Positions 17,310 to 25,302 of a DNA stretch of 39,742 bases are shown one piece after another; position 1 is the stretch's first letter; each line of letters starts with the position of its first letter. The notes under the pieces are model-generated. The model was not told the DNA's origin. It searched no databases and was given only the letters and a program-made list of their open reading frames with translations. The position numbers and the translations under genes are program-made. The DNA is from Microbacterium sp. SCN 70-27 (lineage in GTDB: Bacteria > Actinomycetota > Actinomycetes > Actinomycetales > Microbacteriaceae). The stretch is from NCBI GenBank assembly GCA_001724425.1, contig MEEK01000025.1:1-39742 (forward strand), read 5' to 3'.

Positions 17310-17316
17310 GACCACA
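17310..17316. promoter_or_regulatory. Isolated operator half-site GACCACA
   Basis: A single GACCACA half-site lies 66 bp upstream (centre to centre) of the first nrdD operator. The other arm is not recognisable, so it may be chance. Confidence 0.2.
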
Positions 17317-17367
17317 ACGCAGACACACGACGACACGATGCGCGACACGCCACATCTTGTGTACCAA

Positions 17368-17403
17368 TGTGAGCCGACCACAACATATGGTGGTCAGACC
17401 ACA
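17368..17403. promoter_or_regulatory. Two tandem operators upstream of nrdD, centres 21 bp apart
   Basis: Site 1 (17368-17382) is TGTGAGC-C-GACCACA, with two mismatches in the left arm. Site 2 (17389-17403) is GGTGGTC-A-GACCACA, perfect over 13 bp. Centres at 17375 and 17396 are two helical turns apart, so dimers would bind the same face. The junction between them (17378-17393) also resembles an NrdR box (12 of 16 positions, including the invariant ones), so NrdR is an alternative or second regulator. The nrdD start is 31 bp downstream. A TTGTGT at 17357-17362 could be a -35 but no clean -10 follows. Confidence 0.6.
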
Positions 17404-17434
17404 TTCGATCCACACCGGAAAGAGAGCCCGCGTC

Positions 17435-19267
17435 ATGGCATCCCCCCGTTCCATCCCCGTCGCCGCCTCCGTCGACGAGTACCTCGCCCGCGCCGACTGG
17501 CGCGTCAACGCGAACGCCAATCAGGGCTACTCGCTCGGAGGCATGATCCTCAACGTCGCGGGCAAGGTCATCGCGAACTATTGGCTCGACGAGGTGTACT
17601 CCGAACACGCCGGCCGCGCCCACCGCGAAGGCGACCTGCACATCCACGACCTCGACGTCTTCGCGGGCTACTGCGCCGGATGGTCCCTGCGGATGGTGCT
17701 CGAACAGGGCTTCAACGGCGTCCCCGGCCGTATCGCCAGCGCTCCCCCACGGCATTTCTCGAGCGCTCTCGGGCAGCTCGTGAACTTCCTCGGCACCCTC
17801 CAGAACGAATGGGCCGGCGCGCAGGCGTTCTCCTCGTTCGACACCTACCTCGCCCCCTACGTCCGTCGCGACGGCCTCGGCTACGACGAAGTGCTCCAGG
17901 CGATGCAGGAGTTCATCTTCAACCTCAACGTCCCGAGCCGCTGGGGCACGCAGACCCCGTTCACGAACCTCACCTTCGACTGGGTCTGCCCCGACGACCT
18001 CCGCGACCAGCGCCCCCTCATCGGCTACGAGGTGCAGGACTTCACCTACGGCGACCTCGCGCCCGAGATGGCGCTCATCAATCGCGCCTTCATCGAGGTG
18101 ATGACGGCGGGGGATGCCGAGGGGCGCGCCTTCACGTTCCCGATCCCGACCTACAACATCACCAAAGACTTCGAGTGGGAGGGTGAGAACGTCGAAGCGC
18201 TGTTCGCGATGACGGCGAAGTACGGGCTGCCCTACTTCCAGAACTTCGTGAACTCCGACCTCGACCCGCACATGATCCGGTCGATGTGCTGCCGGCTGCA
18301 GCTCGACCTGACCGAACTCCTCAAGCGCGGCAACGGCCTGTTCGGCTCCGCGGAGCAGACCGGGTCGATCGGTGTCGTCACGATCAACTGCGCGCGCCTC
18401 GGGTTCGTCCACTCCGGCGACGAGGAGGCAGCCCTCGCACAGCTCGACGACCTGCTCGACATCGCGCGTGACAGCCTCGAGGCCAAGCGAGCCGTGATCA
18501 CGCGCCACCTCGAGGGGGGCCTCTTCCCGTACACGAAGCGCTATCTCGGCACGCTCGACAACCACTTCTCCACCATCGGCGTCAACGGCATCAACGAGTA
18601 CGTTCGGAACCTCTCCCGGGACACGCTGGACATCACCGACGAGCAGGGCGCGGCCGCCGCAGTGCGCCTCCTCGAACGCGTCCGCGAGCGCATCGTCCGG
18701 TTCCAGGAGGAGACCGGGCGCATGTACAACCTCGAGGCCACGCCCGCCGAGGGCACCACCTACCGGTTCGCGAAGGAGGACATCGCCCGCTTCGATGGCA
18801 TCCTGCACGCGGGCACCGCCACGAACCCGTACTACACGAACTCGTCGCAACTGCCCGTCGGCTTCACCGAAGACCCGTTCCTCGCACTCGAAATGCAGGA
18901 GCCGCTGCAGCAGCTCTACACCGGCGGCACCGTGTTGCACCTGTACCTGGGCGAGGCGATGACCTCCGCGCGTGCCTGCCGCGACTTCGTACGCCGGGCG
19001 CTGGAGCGTTTCCGACTGCCGTACCTCACGATCACGCCGACGTTCTCGGTGTGCCCGCAGCACGGCTACCTTTCGGGTCATCACGAGCTCTGCGAGCGCT
19101 GCGGAGCCGCGTGCGAGGTCTGGACGCGCGTCATGGGATACTTCCGGCCCATAGCGTCGTTCAACATCGGCAAGAAGGGCGAAGCTTCAGAAAGGACGTA
19201 CTTCGTCGCACCGTCGACGACATCGAAGGAGCAGTCATGGTCCGCGCTGCCGCAGCCTATGAGTTGA
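17435..19267 (+). CDS. nrdD: Anaerobic (class III) ribonucleoside-triphosphate reductase
   Basis: This glycyl-radical enzyme reduces NTPs to dNTPs without oxygen. The 610-aa protein has HIHD (69-72), the active-site Cys80 in GYCAGW, Cys285/Cys286 in MCCRLQL, the zinc-site CPQHGYLSGHHELCERCG near the C-terminus, and the radical Gly568 in RVMGYFRP, then FNIGKKGE. The approximately 100-residue N-terminal ATP-cone found in many NrdD proteins is absent, so overall activity control by dATP is probably lost. The ATG at 17435 follows GGAAAGAGAG; the longer upstream reading crosses the operators. The last 28 residues run beyond the usual end and overlap nrdG by 31 bp. Confidence 0.95.
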   Translation: MASPRSIPVAASVDEYLARADWRVNANANQGYSLGGMILNVAGKVIANYWLDEVYSEHAGRAHREGDLHIHDLDVFAGYCAGWSLRMVLEQGFNGVPGRIASAPPRHFSSALGQLVNFLGTLQNEWAGAQAFSSFDTYLAPYVRRDGLGYDEVLQAMQEFIFNLNVPSRWGTQTPFTNLTFDWVCPDDLRDQRPLIGYEVQDFTYGDLAPEMALINRAFIEVMTAGDAEGRAFTFPIPTYNITKDFEWEGENVEALFAMTAKYGLPYFQNFVNSDLDPHMIRSMCCRLQLDLTELLKRGNGLFGSAEQTGSIGVVTINCARLGFVHSGDEEAALAQLDDLLDIARDSLEAKRAVITRHLEGGLFPYTKRYLGTLDNHFSTIGVNGINEYVRNLSRDTLDITDEQGAAAAVRLLERVRERIVRFQEETGRMYNLEATPAEGTTYRFAKEDIARFDGILHAGTATNPYYTNSSQLPVGFTEDPFLALEMQEPLQQLYTGGTVLHLYLGEAMTSARACRDFVRRALERFRLPYLTITPTFSVCPQHGYLSGHHELCERCGAACEVWTRVMGYFRPIASFNIGKKGEASERTYFVAPSTTSKEQSWSALPQPMS

Positions 19268-19977
19268 ACATCGCCGGTATCACGCCCTTCTCGACGGTCG
19301 ACTGGCCCGACACTCTCGCCGCGACGGTGTTCCTGCAGGGATGCCCGTGGAGCTGTTTCTACTGCCACAACCCCGCGCTGATCGATCCGCGCGCGGAGGG
19401 CGAGTACAGCTGGAGCGACGTCGTCGACCTGCTGTGCGACCGCATCGGGCTTGTCGACGGGGTCGTGTTCTCGGGCGGGGAACCCACGCTCCAGCGCGCG
19501 CTGATCCCCGCGATGGAGATGGTGCACGCACTCGGCTTCCAGGTGGGCCTGCACACGGCGGGCGCCTACCCGGGGCTTCTCGCGCAGGCGCTCCCTCATG
19601 TGGATTGGGTGGGCTTGGACATCAAGGCCCTCCCGGGCGATTACGACCTCGTGACGGGGCGACAGAACAGCGCGAACGCCCCGTGGCGCTCGCTCGAACT
19701 CGTGCTCGGCAACCGCCTGCTACGCGCCGGGACCGACCGCCCACTCGACTTCGAGGTCCGCACGACCGTGCATCCGGGCGCGATCGACGACGCCCGCCTG
19801 CGTGAGCTCGGTTGTCGGCTGGCCGACGCGGGTGTTGACTGCTGGGCCGTGCAACGGTTCCGCGAGACCGGCGCCCGCAACCCGCTCCCCCGCGTCCAGG
19901 CGGCAGCAGACGCCGACGCGCCTCTGACGCTCGACGATCTCCCCGTCGAGCGGTTCGCGAGCCTCGTCGTGCGCTGA
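19237..19977 (+). CDS. nrdG: Anaerobic ribonucleotide reductase activating enzyme (radical SAM)
   Basis: A 246-aa radical SAM protein that installs the glycyl radical on NrdD. The [4Fe-4S] ligands are Cys36, Cys40 and Cys43 (CPWSCFYC), with SAM-binding VFSGGEPT and later VDWVGLDIKALPGDY. The start is the ATG at 19237, with GAAGGAG at 19225-19231 inside the end of nrdD. Translation is therefore coupled. It is longer than E. coli NrdG (154 aa) and belongs to the NrdG2/PflA-like group. Confidence 0.92.
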   Translation: MVRAAAAYELNIAGITPFSTVDWPDTLAATVFLQGCPWSCFYCHNPALIDPRAEGEYSWSDVVDLLCDRIGLVDGVVFSGGEPTLQRALIPAMEMVHALGFQVGLHTAGAYPGLLAQALPHVDWVGLDIKALPGDYDLVTGRQNSANAPWRSLELVLGNRLLRAGTDRPLDFEVRTTVHPGAIDDARLRELGCRLADAGVDCWAVQRFRETGARNPLPRVQAAADADAPLTLDDLPVERFASLVVR

Positions 19978-20017
19978 CGCTCGACCCACCGCCCCGGACC
20001 CCCAGGCGGCGGGTCAG

Positions 20018-20109
20018 CGCGACCCGAACTCCTCCACATCACCCGCCACGGGGCCGGATTCCCGGCGTGGCGACCTGATTCCGCACGAGATGGAGGAGTT
20101 CGGGACCGG
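20018..20109. repeat. 82-bp inverted-repeat element, copy 1
   Basis: The arms are CCCGAACTCCTCCA (20023-20036) and TGGAGGAGTTCGGG (20091-20104), 14 bp perfect, around 54 bp of GC-rich interior containing CCGGCGTGG. The element is flanked by GCGA on the left and ACCGG on the right, as is copy 2. It has no coding capacity. It could form a long hairpin and looks like a small repeat (REP- or MITE-like) scattered in the genome. Confidence 0.85.
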
Positions 20110-20201
20110 CCCTCCCGGGCATCCCCCGCGTCGACCGGCGAATCCTCGAGCCTCGTCGCGAGACGCCGCGCACCCCCACCGCGCGGCCGTCTCGGCCGGC
20201 A

Positions 20202-20293
20202 CGCGACCCGAACTCCTCCAGATCACCCGCGACCGGGCCGTATCCCCGGCGTGGCACACGGATAACCCACGAAATGGAGGAGTTCGGGACCGG
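20202..20293. repeat. 82-bp inverted-repeat element, copy 2
   Basis: The same 14-bp arms (20207-20220 and 20275-20288) and exactly the same 82-bp length as copy 1, in the same orientation, 184 bp further on. The interior is closely similar (GATCACCCGCGACCGGGCC versus CATCACCCGCCACGGGGCC), so the two copies share recent ancestry. Confidence 0.85.
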
Positions 20294-20351
20294 GTTCGCG
20301 AGCAACCGACGTGTCGACGGGAGACCCCCGGTATCACCGGCTGTGCTTGCC

Positions 20352-20499
20352 GACGGGCCGCGCGGCCTCGATCGCGCCAGAACTCACTGCGCAGGCGGGG
20401 CTACGCAGGCGGGGCTACGCAGGCGAGGCCGCGCCGGCCGGGCCGCGTTGACCCCAGTTGACGGGCCGAGCGGCCTCAGACGACGCGCCGCGCGACCTC
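20352..20499. repeat. Short direct repeats: 14-bp tandem array and three GACGGGCCG-type 18-mers
   Basis: GCAGGCGGGGCTAC repeats at 20391-20404 and 20405-20418, with a partial third unit to 20428. Around it an 18-bp unit close to GACGGGCCGCGCGGCCTC occurs at 20352, 20460 and 20482, the last overlapping the stop of the persulfide-reductase gene. With the two inverted repeats they fill the 520-bp gap between nrdG and the next gene; no ORF with protein features lies there. Confidence 0.75.
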
Positions 20500-22981
20500 A
20501 GATGAACAGGGTCGTGCCCGACTTCTGCGCCTCGGCGAGGAATGTCGCGACACCGCCGAGTTCGACGCCGTCGAGCAGGTCGCTCTCGGCGATGCCCAGC
20601 AGGTCCATCGTCATGGTGCAGCCGATGAGCCGCGCCCCGCCGTCACGGGCCGCCGTCATGAGTTCGGGCAGAGTCTGCACCGAATGCTCCTTCATGACGT
20701 GCTTGATCATCGCACTGCCCGCGCCGGCCATGTTCAGCTGCGACAGCGGCAGTTTGTCGGCTCCCGACGGCATCATCATCCCGAACATCCGGTCCATCAT
20801 CGACTTGTCGCGCGCCGGCGGATCCTGCCGGCGCAGCGCGTTCAGCCCCCAGAAGGTGAAGAACATCGAGACCTTCTGCCCCATCGCGATCGCCCCGTTG
20901 GCGATGATGAACGCGGCGAGAACCTTGTCGAGGTCGCCGGAGAACACGACGAACGAGACCTGATCCTTCGGCGCGGCGGCCGCGGCGGAGGAGGTGCGAG
21001 GAGCGGATGCCTTCCGGAAGGTCGCGACGTAGCCCGGCCCCTCCGGCTCGATCGCGAGCAGCTGATGCCCCTTGGTCTCCGCCCACGCCGGGCCGTCGTG
21101 CGCGAAGCCGGGATCCGACACGTGCACGACCACGTCGTCTCCGGGGGCGAGCTCGTCCATCTTCTTGGCGAGCTTCATGATCGGGCCCGGGCAGGCGAGG
21201 CCCGTGCAGTCGAGATCCACGACCTCACCTGTCCCGTGCGCCTGCGCCGTGAGGTCGACGGCCTCCGCATAGTGGATCTCCGCCTCACGCGGTTCGAGGC
21301 GCGCCTGCTCGAGATCGTGCCAGAAGCGGAACGTGTGCGATCCGCCCGAGAGCATCGCGACGTCGACGAACCCGCGCTGGATGAGAGCCCGGTAGGCGAG
21401 GTAGCTGCGGAACCCGACGCCGCAGTAGAGCCGCACCGGCACCGAGCGGTCCCAGTCGGCGCTCGCCTCACGCACCGTGGGCAGCGGCACGTTCTCGGCC
21501 CCGGGCACGTGCCAGATCGCGTACTCCTCCGCCGTGCGGACGTCGACGATCCGCGCGCCGTCGACCGCAGCGGGGAAGTCCTGTGCGTACCAGAGGCGGA
21601 GGTCGCCTCGGACGACGTTGCTCGCGATGAAGCCGGCCATGTTGACGGGGTCCTTCGCCGAGCCGAACGGCGGGGCGTAGGCGAGTTCGAAACCCTCGAG
21701 GTCGAAGACCGTCGCACCCATGCGGATTGCGGCGGCGAGCACGTCGAGTCGTTTGTCGACGCCGTCGAACCCCGCGATCTGGGCGCCCAGGAGTCGGCCG
21801 TCGTCCGGGTCGAACAGCACCTTCATGTGCATCATCGCCGTGCCCGGGTAGTAGCCCGCATGGCCGGAGGGGTGCAGGTGGACGGTCCGGTATGCCATGC
21901 CCGCCTGAACGAGTTGACGCTCTGTGGCACCCGTGGCACCCGCCGTCATCTCGAAGACCTTGACGATCGACGTGCCCTGTGTGGCGGTGTACTCGGTGTC
22001 GCGGCCGCAGATGCTCTCCGCCGCGACGCGCCCCTCGCGGTTGGCGGGGCCGGCGAGCGGCGTGATCCACGTGCCCGGCAGCACGACGTGCGCCGTTTCG
22101 ACGGCGTCGCCCGCCGCCCAGATGTGCGGATCGGACGTGCGCATATGGGTGTCGACGAGGATGCCACCGCGGGGCCCGAGTTCGATCCCGGCCTCACGCG
22201 CGAGCGAGACGTTCGGGCGCACGCCGGCCGACAGCACGACGAGGTCGGCCTCGAGTGTCGTGCCGTTCTGGAGTTCGACGCGCACCGACCCGTCGGGACC
22301 CGCGGCGAAGGCGGCCGCCGCCGTACCCAGGTGCAGCTGGACACCGCGCCCGCGCACGTGCTCCTCGACGGGGATCGACACCTCTTTGTCGAGCGGCGGC
22401 AGGATCTGGTCGGCGATCTCGACGACGGAGACCTCGGCGCCCCGGTGACGGAAGTTCTCGGCCAGTTCGACACCGATGTACCCGGCGCCGATCACGACGG
22501 TGCGCACGGCTCGGCCGGCGTCGCGGGTGCGCGCGATCGCGGCATCCAGGTGCGCTTTGATGCGGTCCATGTCTTCGACATTGCGGAGGACATGGATGCC
22601 CGGCAGGTCCGCTCCGGGGAGGGCGAGCTGGACCGGGTCGGCGCCCGCGCACAGGGCGAGTGCATCGTACGCCTCGGTGTACTCCCGCCCGGTGCGCACA
22701 TCGCGCACCCTGACGGTGCGTGCGTCGCGGTCGAGCGAGATCACCTCGCTGTCGACGCGCACGTCGAGATCGAGGGCCTCGCGCAGGCTCTCCGGCGTCT
22801 GCAGCAGCAGGCGCTCGCGATCGGCGATCACACCGCCGATGTGGTACGGCAGGCCGCAGTTGGCGAACGACACGTAGTCGCCGCGCTCGAACACGACGAT
22901 CTCGGCATCCTCATCCAACCGTCGCGCGCGTGCCGCGACCGATGCCCCTCCGGCGACTCCGCCGACGACGACCAGCTTCAT
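20498..22981 (-). CDS. CoA-disulfide reductase-like flavoprotein fused to rhodanese, TusA and DsrE domains
   Basis: An 827-aa sulfur-transfer enzyme with four modules in one chain. Residues 1-450 are a pyridine-nucleotide-disulfide reductase of the CoADR/Npsr type with FAD motif GGVAGGASVAAR, NAD motif VIGAGYIGVELAE and redox Cys42 in SFANCGLPYH. Residues ~465-560 are a rhodanese with Cys520 in LYCGVGFRS. Residues ~585-655 are TusA with Cys592 and Cys597 in LDCTGLACPGP. Residues ~675-827 are DsrE-like with Cys788 in GCTMTMDLLG. It should reduce CoA persulfide or polysulfide with NAD(P)H and pass the sulfane sulfur along. The ATG at 22981 has AAGGGGA 6 bp upstream; upstream in-frame sequence crosses the operators. 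Confidence 0.92.
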   Translation of the reverse strand: MKLVVVGGVAGGASVAARARRLDEDAEIVVFERGDYVSFANCGLPYHIGGVIADRERLLLQTPESLREALDLDVRVDSEVISLDRDARTVRVRDVRTGREYTEAYDALALCAGADPVQLALPGADLPGIHVLRNVEDMDRIKAHLDAAIARTRDAGRAVRTVVIGAGYIGVELAENFRHRGAEVSVVEIADQILPPLDKEVSIPVEEHVRGRGVQLHLGTAAAAFAAGPDGSVRVELQNGTTLEADLVVLSAGVRPNVSLAREAGIELGPRGGILVDTHMRTSDPHIWAAGDAVETAHVVLPGTWITPLAGPANREGRVAAESICGRDTEYTATQGTSIVKVFEMTAGATGATERQLVQAGMAYRTVHLHPSGHAGYYPGTAMMHMKVLFDPDDGRLLGAQIAGFDGVDKRLDVLAAAIRMGATVFDLEGFELAYAPPFGSAKDPVNMAGFIASNVVRGDLRLWYAQDFPAAVDGARIVDVRTAEEYAIWHVPGAENVPLPTVREASADWDRSVPVRLYCGVGFRSYLAYRALIQRGFVDVAMLSGGSHTFRFWHDLEQARLEPREAEIHYAEAVDLTAQAHGTGEVVDLDCTGLACPGPIMKLAKKMDELAPGDDVVVHVSDPGFAHDGPAWAETKGHQLLAIEPEGPGYVATFRKASAPRTSSAAAAAPKDQVSFVVFSGDLDKVLAAFIIANGAIAMGQKVSMFFTFWGLNALRRQDPPARDKSMMDRMFGMMMPSGADKLPLSQLNMAGAGSAMIKHVMKEHSVQTLPELMTAARDGGARLIGCTMTMDLLGIAESDLLDGVELGGVATFLAEAQKSGTTLFI

Positions 22982-23001
22982 TCTCGTCCCCTTCACAGGC
23001 T

Positions 23002-23016
23002 TGTGGTCCGACCACC
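23002..23016. promoter_or_regulatory. Operator TGTGGTC-C-GACCACC upstream of the persulfide-reductase fusion
   Basis: It has the same core as the adhE and nrdD operators, with only the outermost base of one arm changed. It sits 21 bp upstream of the start codon, covering the expected transcription start, 20.5 bp (two turns) from the centre of the neighbouring CsoR/CstR-like palindrome. Confidence 0.7.
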
Positions 23017-23018
23017 TC

Positions 23019-23048
23019 AGCATACCCCTTGGGGTATGTAAGAGACAA
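23019..23048 (-). promoter_or_regulatory. Putative promoter of the persulfide-reductase fusion gene
   Basis: On the minus strand TTGTCT (23043-23048) and TATGCT (23019-23024) are 18 bp apart. The palindrome at 23021-23038 fills the spacer and touches the -10. It is located between the der stop and the start of the fusion gene. Confidence 0.5.
23021..23038. promoter_or_regulatory. CsoR/CstR-like operator CATACCCC-TT-GGGGTATG
   Basis: Perfect 8-bp arms around TT. The ATACCCC...GGGGTAT pattern is that of CsoR-family repressors; the persulfide sensor CstR controls rhodanese/TusA/CoA-disulfide-reductase genes through such sites. The match between operator type and gene content makes persulfide-responsive repression likely. 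No csoR/cstR gene is in the window. Confidence 0.75.
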
Positions 23049-23078
23049 AAGCGAAACGCCGAAGCGCCGCAGGGAGCG

Positions 23079-24602
23079 TCAGCGCTGGCGGCGCTCCCGC
23101 ACGCGCATGTTCGTGACGATCGGCGTGCCCTCGAAGCCGAACACCTCGCGCAGGCGCCGCTGGATGAACCGGCGGTAGCCCGGGTCGAGGAATCCGGTCG
23201 TGAACAGCACGAATGTCGGCGGGCGGGTGGATGCCTGCGTGCCGAAGAGGATGCGCGGCTGCTTGCCACCGCGCAGCGGGTGCGGGTGCTCCGCGACGAG
23301 CTCGGACAGGAACGCGTTGAACTTGCCCGTCGAGATGCGCTGGTCCCACGACGCGAGCGCCGTCTCGAGCGCGGGCACGAGCTTGTCGAGGTGACGGCCC
23401 GTCCGCGCGGAGATGTTCACGCGCGGCGCCCACGTGACGTGGGCGAGGTCCTGCTCGATCTCCCGCTCGAGGTAGCGCCGGCGGTCGGCGTTCTCCATGT
23501 CGTCGTCGTTCAGGCGATCCCACTTGTTGAACGCGAGCACGAGGGCGCGCCCCGACTCGAGCACGAGGTCGATGATGTTGAGGTCCTGCACGCTGATCGA
23601 CTGCGACACGTCGAGGACGACGACGGCGACTTCGGCCTTCTCGAGCGCCGCAGAGGTGCGCAGCGACGCGTAGAAGTCGGCACCCTGCTGGAGGTGCACG
23701 CGACGGCGGATGCCGGCGGTGTCGACGAAGCGCCAGAGCTTTCCGCCGAGCTCGACGATCTCATCCACGGGGTCGCGGGTCGTGCCGGCGAGCTCGTTGA
23801 CGACGACGCGCTCCTCCCCGGCGGCCTTGTTCAGCAGCGACGACTTGCCGACGTTGGGGCGTCCGAGGATCGCGACGCGACGCGGCCCGCCGAGCTCGTT
23901 CTTCGCGACGGCGGAGACTTCGGGGAGCACCTCCATGATCTCGTCGAGGAGGTCGGCGACACCGCGACCGTGGATCGCGGAGACGGGGTGCGGCTCACCG
24001 AGACCGAGGTTCCACAGCGCCGCGGCCTCCGGCTCCTGTCGGGCGTCGTCGATCTTGTTCGCGACGAGGAACACGGGCTTGCGCGAGCTGCGCAGCAGCC
24101 GCACGACCGCCTCGTCCGTCGCGGTCGCCCCGACCATGGCGTCCACGACGAACAGGACGACGTCGGCGAGGTCGATCGCGACCTCCGCCTGCGCCGCGAC
24201 GGAACGGTCGATGCCCCGGGCATCCGGTTCCCAGCCGCCCGTGTCGACGAGGGTGAACTTCCGGTCCATCCACTCGGCCTTGTACGTCACGCGGTCACGC
24301 GTCACGCCGGGGGTGTCCTCGACAACCGCCTCTCGGCGCCCGAGGATCCGGTTCACGAGCGCCGACTTGCCGACGTTCGGGCGCCCGACGATCGCGACGA
24401 CCGGGAGCGCGGGGAGCACCTCGACGACCTCGCCGCCCGCCGTGAAGCCGGCAAGCAGCTCGGCATCCTCGTCGTCCAGGTCGTAGTCGGCGAGCGACGC
24501 GCGCAGCGCCGCCGCCCGCTGGTCGGCGAGTTCCTCGTCGAGGGCCGCCATCTTCTCTTCGAGGTGGTCGGGGCCACCTTCGTACTCGTCCTCAGCGGCC
24601 AT
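23079..24602 (-). CDS. der: Ribosome-biogenesis GTPase Der (EngA)
   Basis: A 507-aa double GTPase acting in 50S subunit assembly. G-domain 1 has GRPNVGKS (73-80), DTGGW and NKID; G-domain 2 has [14 protein letters not shown] and NKWD, followed by the KH-like domain ending in RVRERRQR. About 65 acidic residues precede the first G domain, as in other actinobacterial Der proteins. The ATG at 24602 overlaps the end of cmk by 11 bp, so it is translationally coupled. Confidence 0.97.
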   Translation of the reverse strand: MAAEDEYEGGPDHLEEKMAALDEELADQRAAALRASLADYDLDDEDAELLAGFTAGGEVVEVLPALPVVAIVGRPNVGKSALVNRILGRREAVVEDTPGVTRDRVTYKAEWMDRKFTLVDTGGWEPDARGIDRSVAAQAEVAIDLADVVLFVVDAMVGATATDEAVVRLLRSSRKPVFLVANKIDDARQEPEAAALWNLGLGEPHPVSAIHGRGVADLLDEIMEVLPEVSAVAKNELGGPRRVAILGRPNVGKSSLLNKAAGEERVVVNELAGTTRDPVDEIVELGGKLWRFVDTAGIRRRVHLQQGADFYASLRTSAALEKAEVAVVVLDVSQSISVQDLNIIDLVLESGRALVLAFNKWDRLNDDDMENADRRRYLEREIEQDLAHVTWAPRVNISARTGRHLDKLVPALETALASWDQRISTGKFNAFLSELVAEHPHPLRGGKQPRILFGTQASTRPPTFVLFTTGFLDPGYRRFIQRRLREVFGFEGTPIVTNMRVRERRQR

Positions 24603-25302
24603 CGGGCGCTCCTGTCCCCGCGGAGATGACGTCCAGGACGGCCTCCACGGTCTGTGCGAAATCGAGATCGGTCGAATCGACCACCGTCACGCCGGGCGCG
24701 GCGGTGAGGAAGTCGACGACCTTGCTGTCCGCCGCGTCGCGGCGATGGAGGGCGTCGGCGACGGATGCCGCGTCGTGCCCGGTCATTTCGGCGCTCCGCC
24801 GCGCGGCACGCACCTCGGGCGCCGCCGTCAGCAGGATGCGCACGGGCGCATCGGGGGCGACGACGGTCGTGATGTCGCGCCCTTCGACGATGACACCGGG
24901 GCGTCCGGATGCCGCGACGAGAGCCCGGAACAGATCGTTCACGCGTGCGCGGACGGCCGGCACGCGGGCGACCCCGCTCACGGCGGAGCTCACGCGCGGC
25001 TCGCGGATCGCGTCCGTGACGTCGACGTCGCCGACGCGCACCCAGTAGTCGTCGGGGTCGAGCGAGATCGCGTAGGGGAAGTCCGTGGCGGCCTGACGCA
25101 CCGCGCCCTCGTCGTCCGTGTCGGCGCCGCGGTCGAGCACGTGCCACGCGAGCGCACGGTAGGCGGCGCCCGTGTCGAGGTAGCCGTAGCCGACGCGGCG
25201 CGCGGCCTGCTTCGAGACGCTCGACTTTCCCGAGCCGGCCGGGCCGTCGATCGCCACCGTCACCACGCGGCCTGCATCCGCTCCTGTCGTGGACGCGTTC
25301 AT
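24592..25302 (-). CDS. cmk: (d)CMP kinase
   Basis: A 236-aa nucleoside monophosphate kinase converting CMP/dCMP to the diphosphate. The P-loop is [14 protein letters not shown], followed by [14 protein letters not shown], the NMP-binding insert with [16 protein letters not shown], and [12 protein letters not shown]. The lid region has RRSAEMTG. Its ATG overlaps the tyrA stop by 4 bp (ATGA), and der overlaps its 3' end. Confidence 0.97.
   Translation of the reverse strand: MNASTTGADAGRVVTVAIDGPAGSGKSSVSKQAARRVGYGYLDTGAAYRALAWHVLDRGADTDDEGAVRQAATDFPYAISLDPDDYWVRVGDVDVTDAIREPRVSSAVSGVARVPAVRARVNDLFRALVAASGRPGVIVEGRDITTVVAPDAPVRILLTAAPEVRAARRSAEMTGHDAASVADALHRRDAADSKVVDFLTAAPGVTVVDSTDLDFAQTVEAVLDVISAGTGAPDGR

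Noticed and set aside
17435..19267. Pyruvate formate-lyase as an alternative for the glycyl-radical enzyme
   Set aside because: HIHD, the MCCRLQL cysteines and the C-terminal zinc motif identify NrdD; PFL lacks these.
23021..23038. Terminator of der
   Set aside because: The hairpin would have an 8-bp stem, a 2-nt loop and no U-tract; a repressor site at the -10 region is the better reading.
20684..23041. 785-codon plus-strand ORF opposite the persulfide-reductase fusion
   Set aside because: It is the antisense shadow of a gene with four recognisable domains, and its own translation has no family motif.
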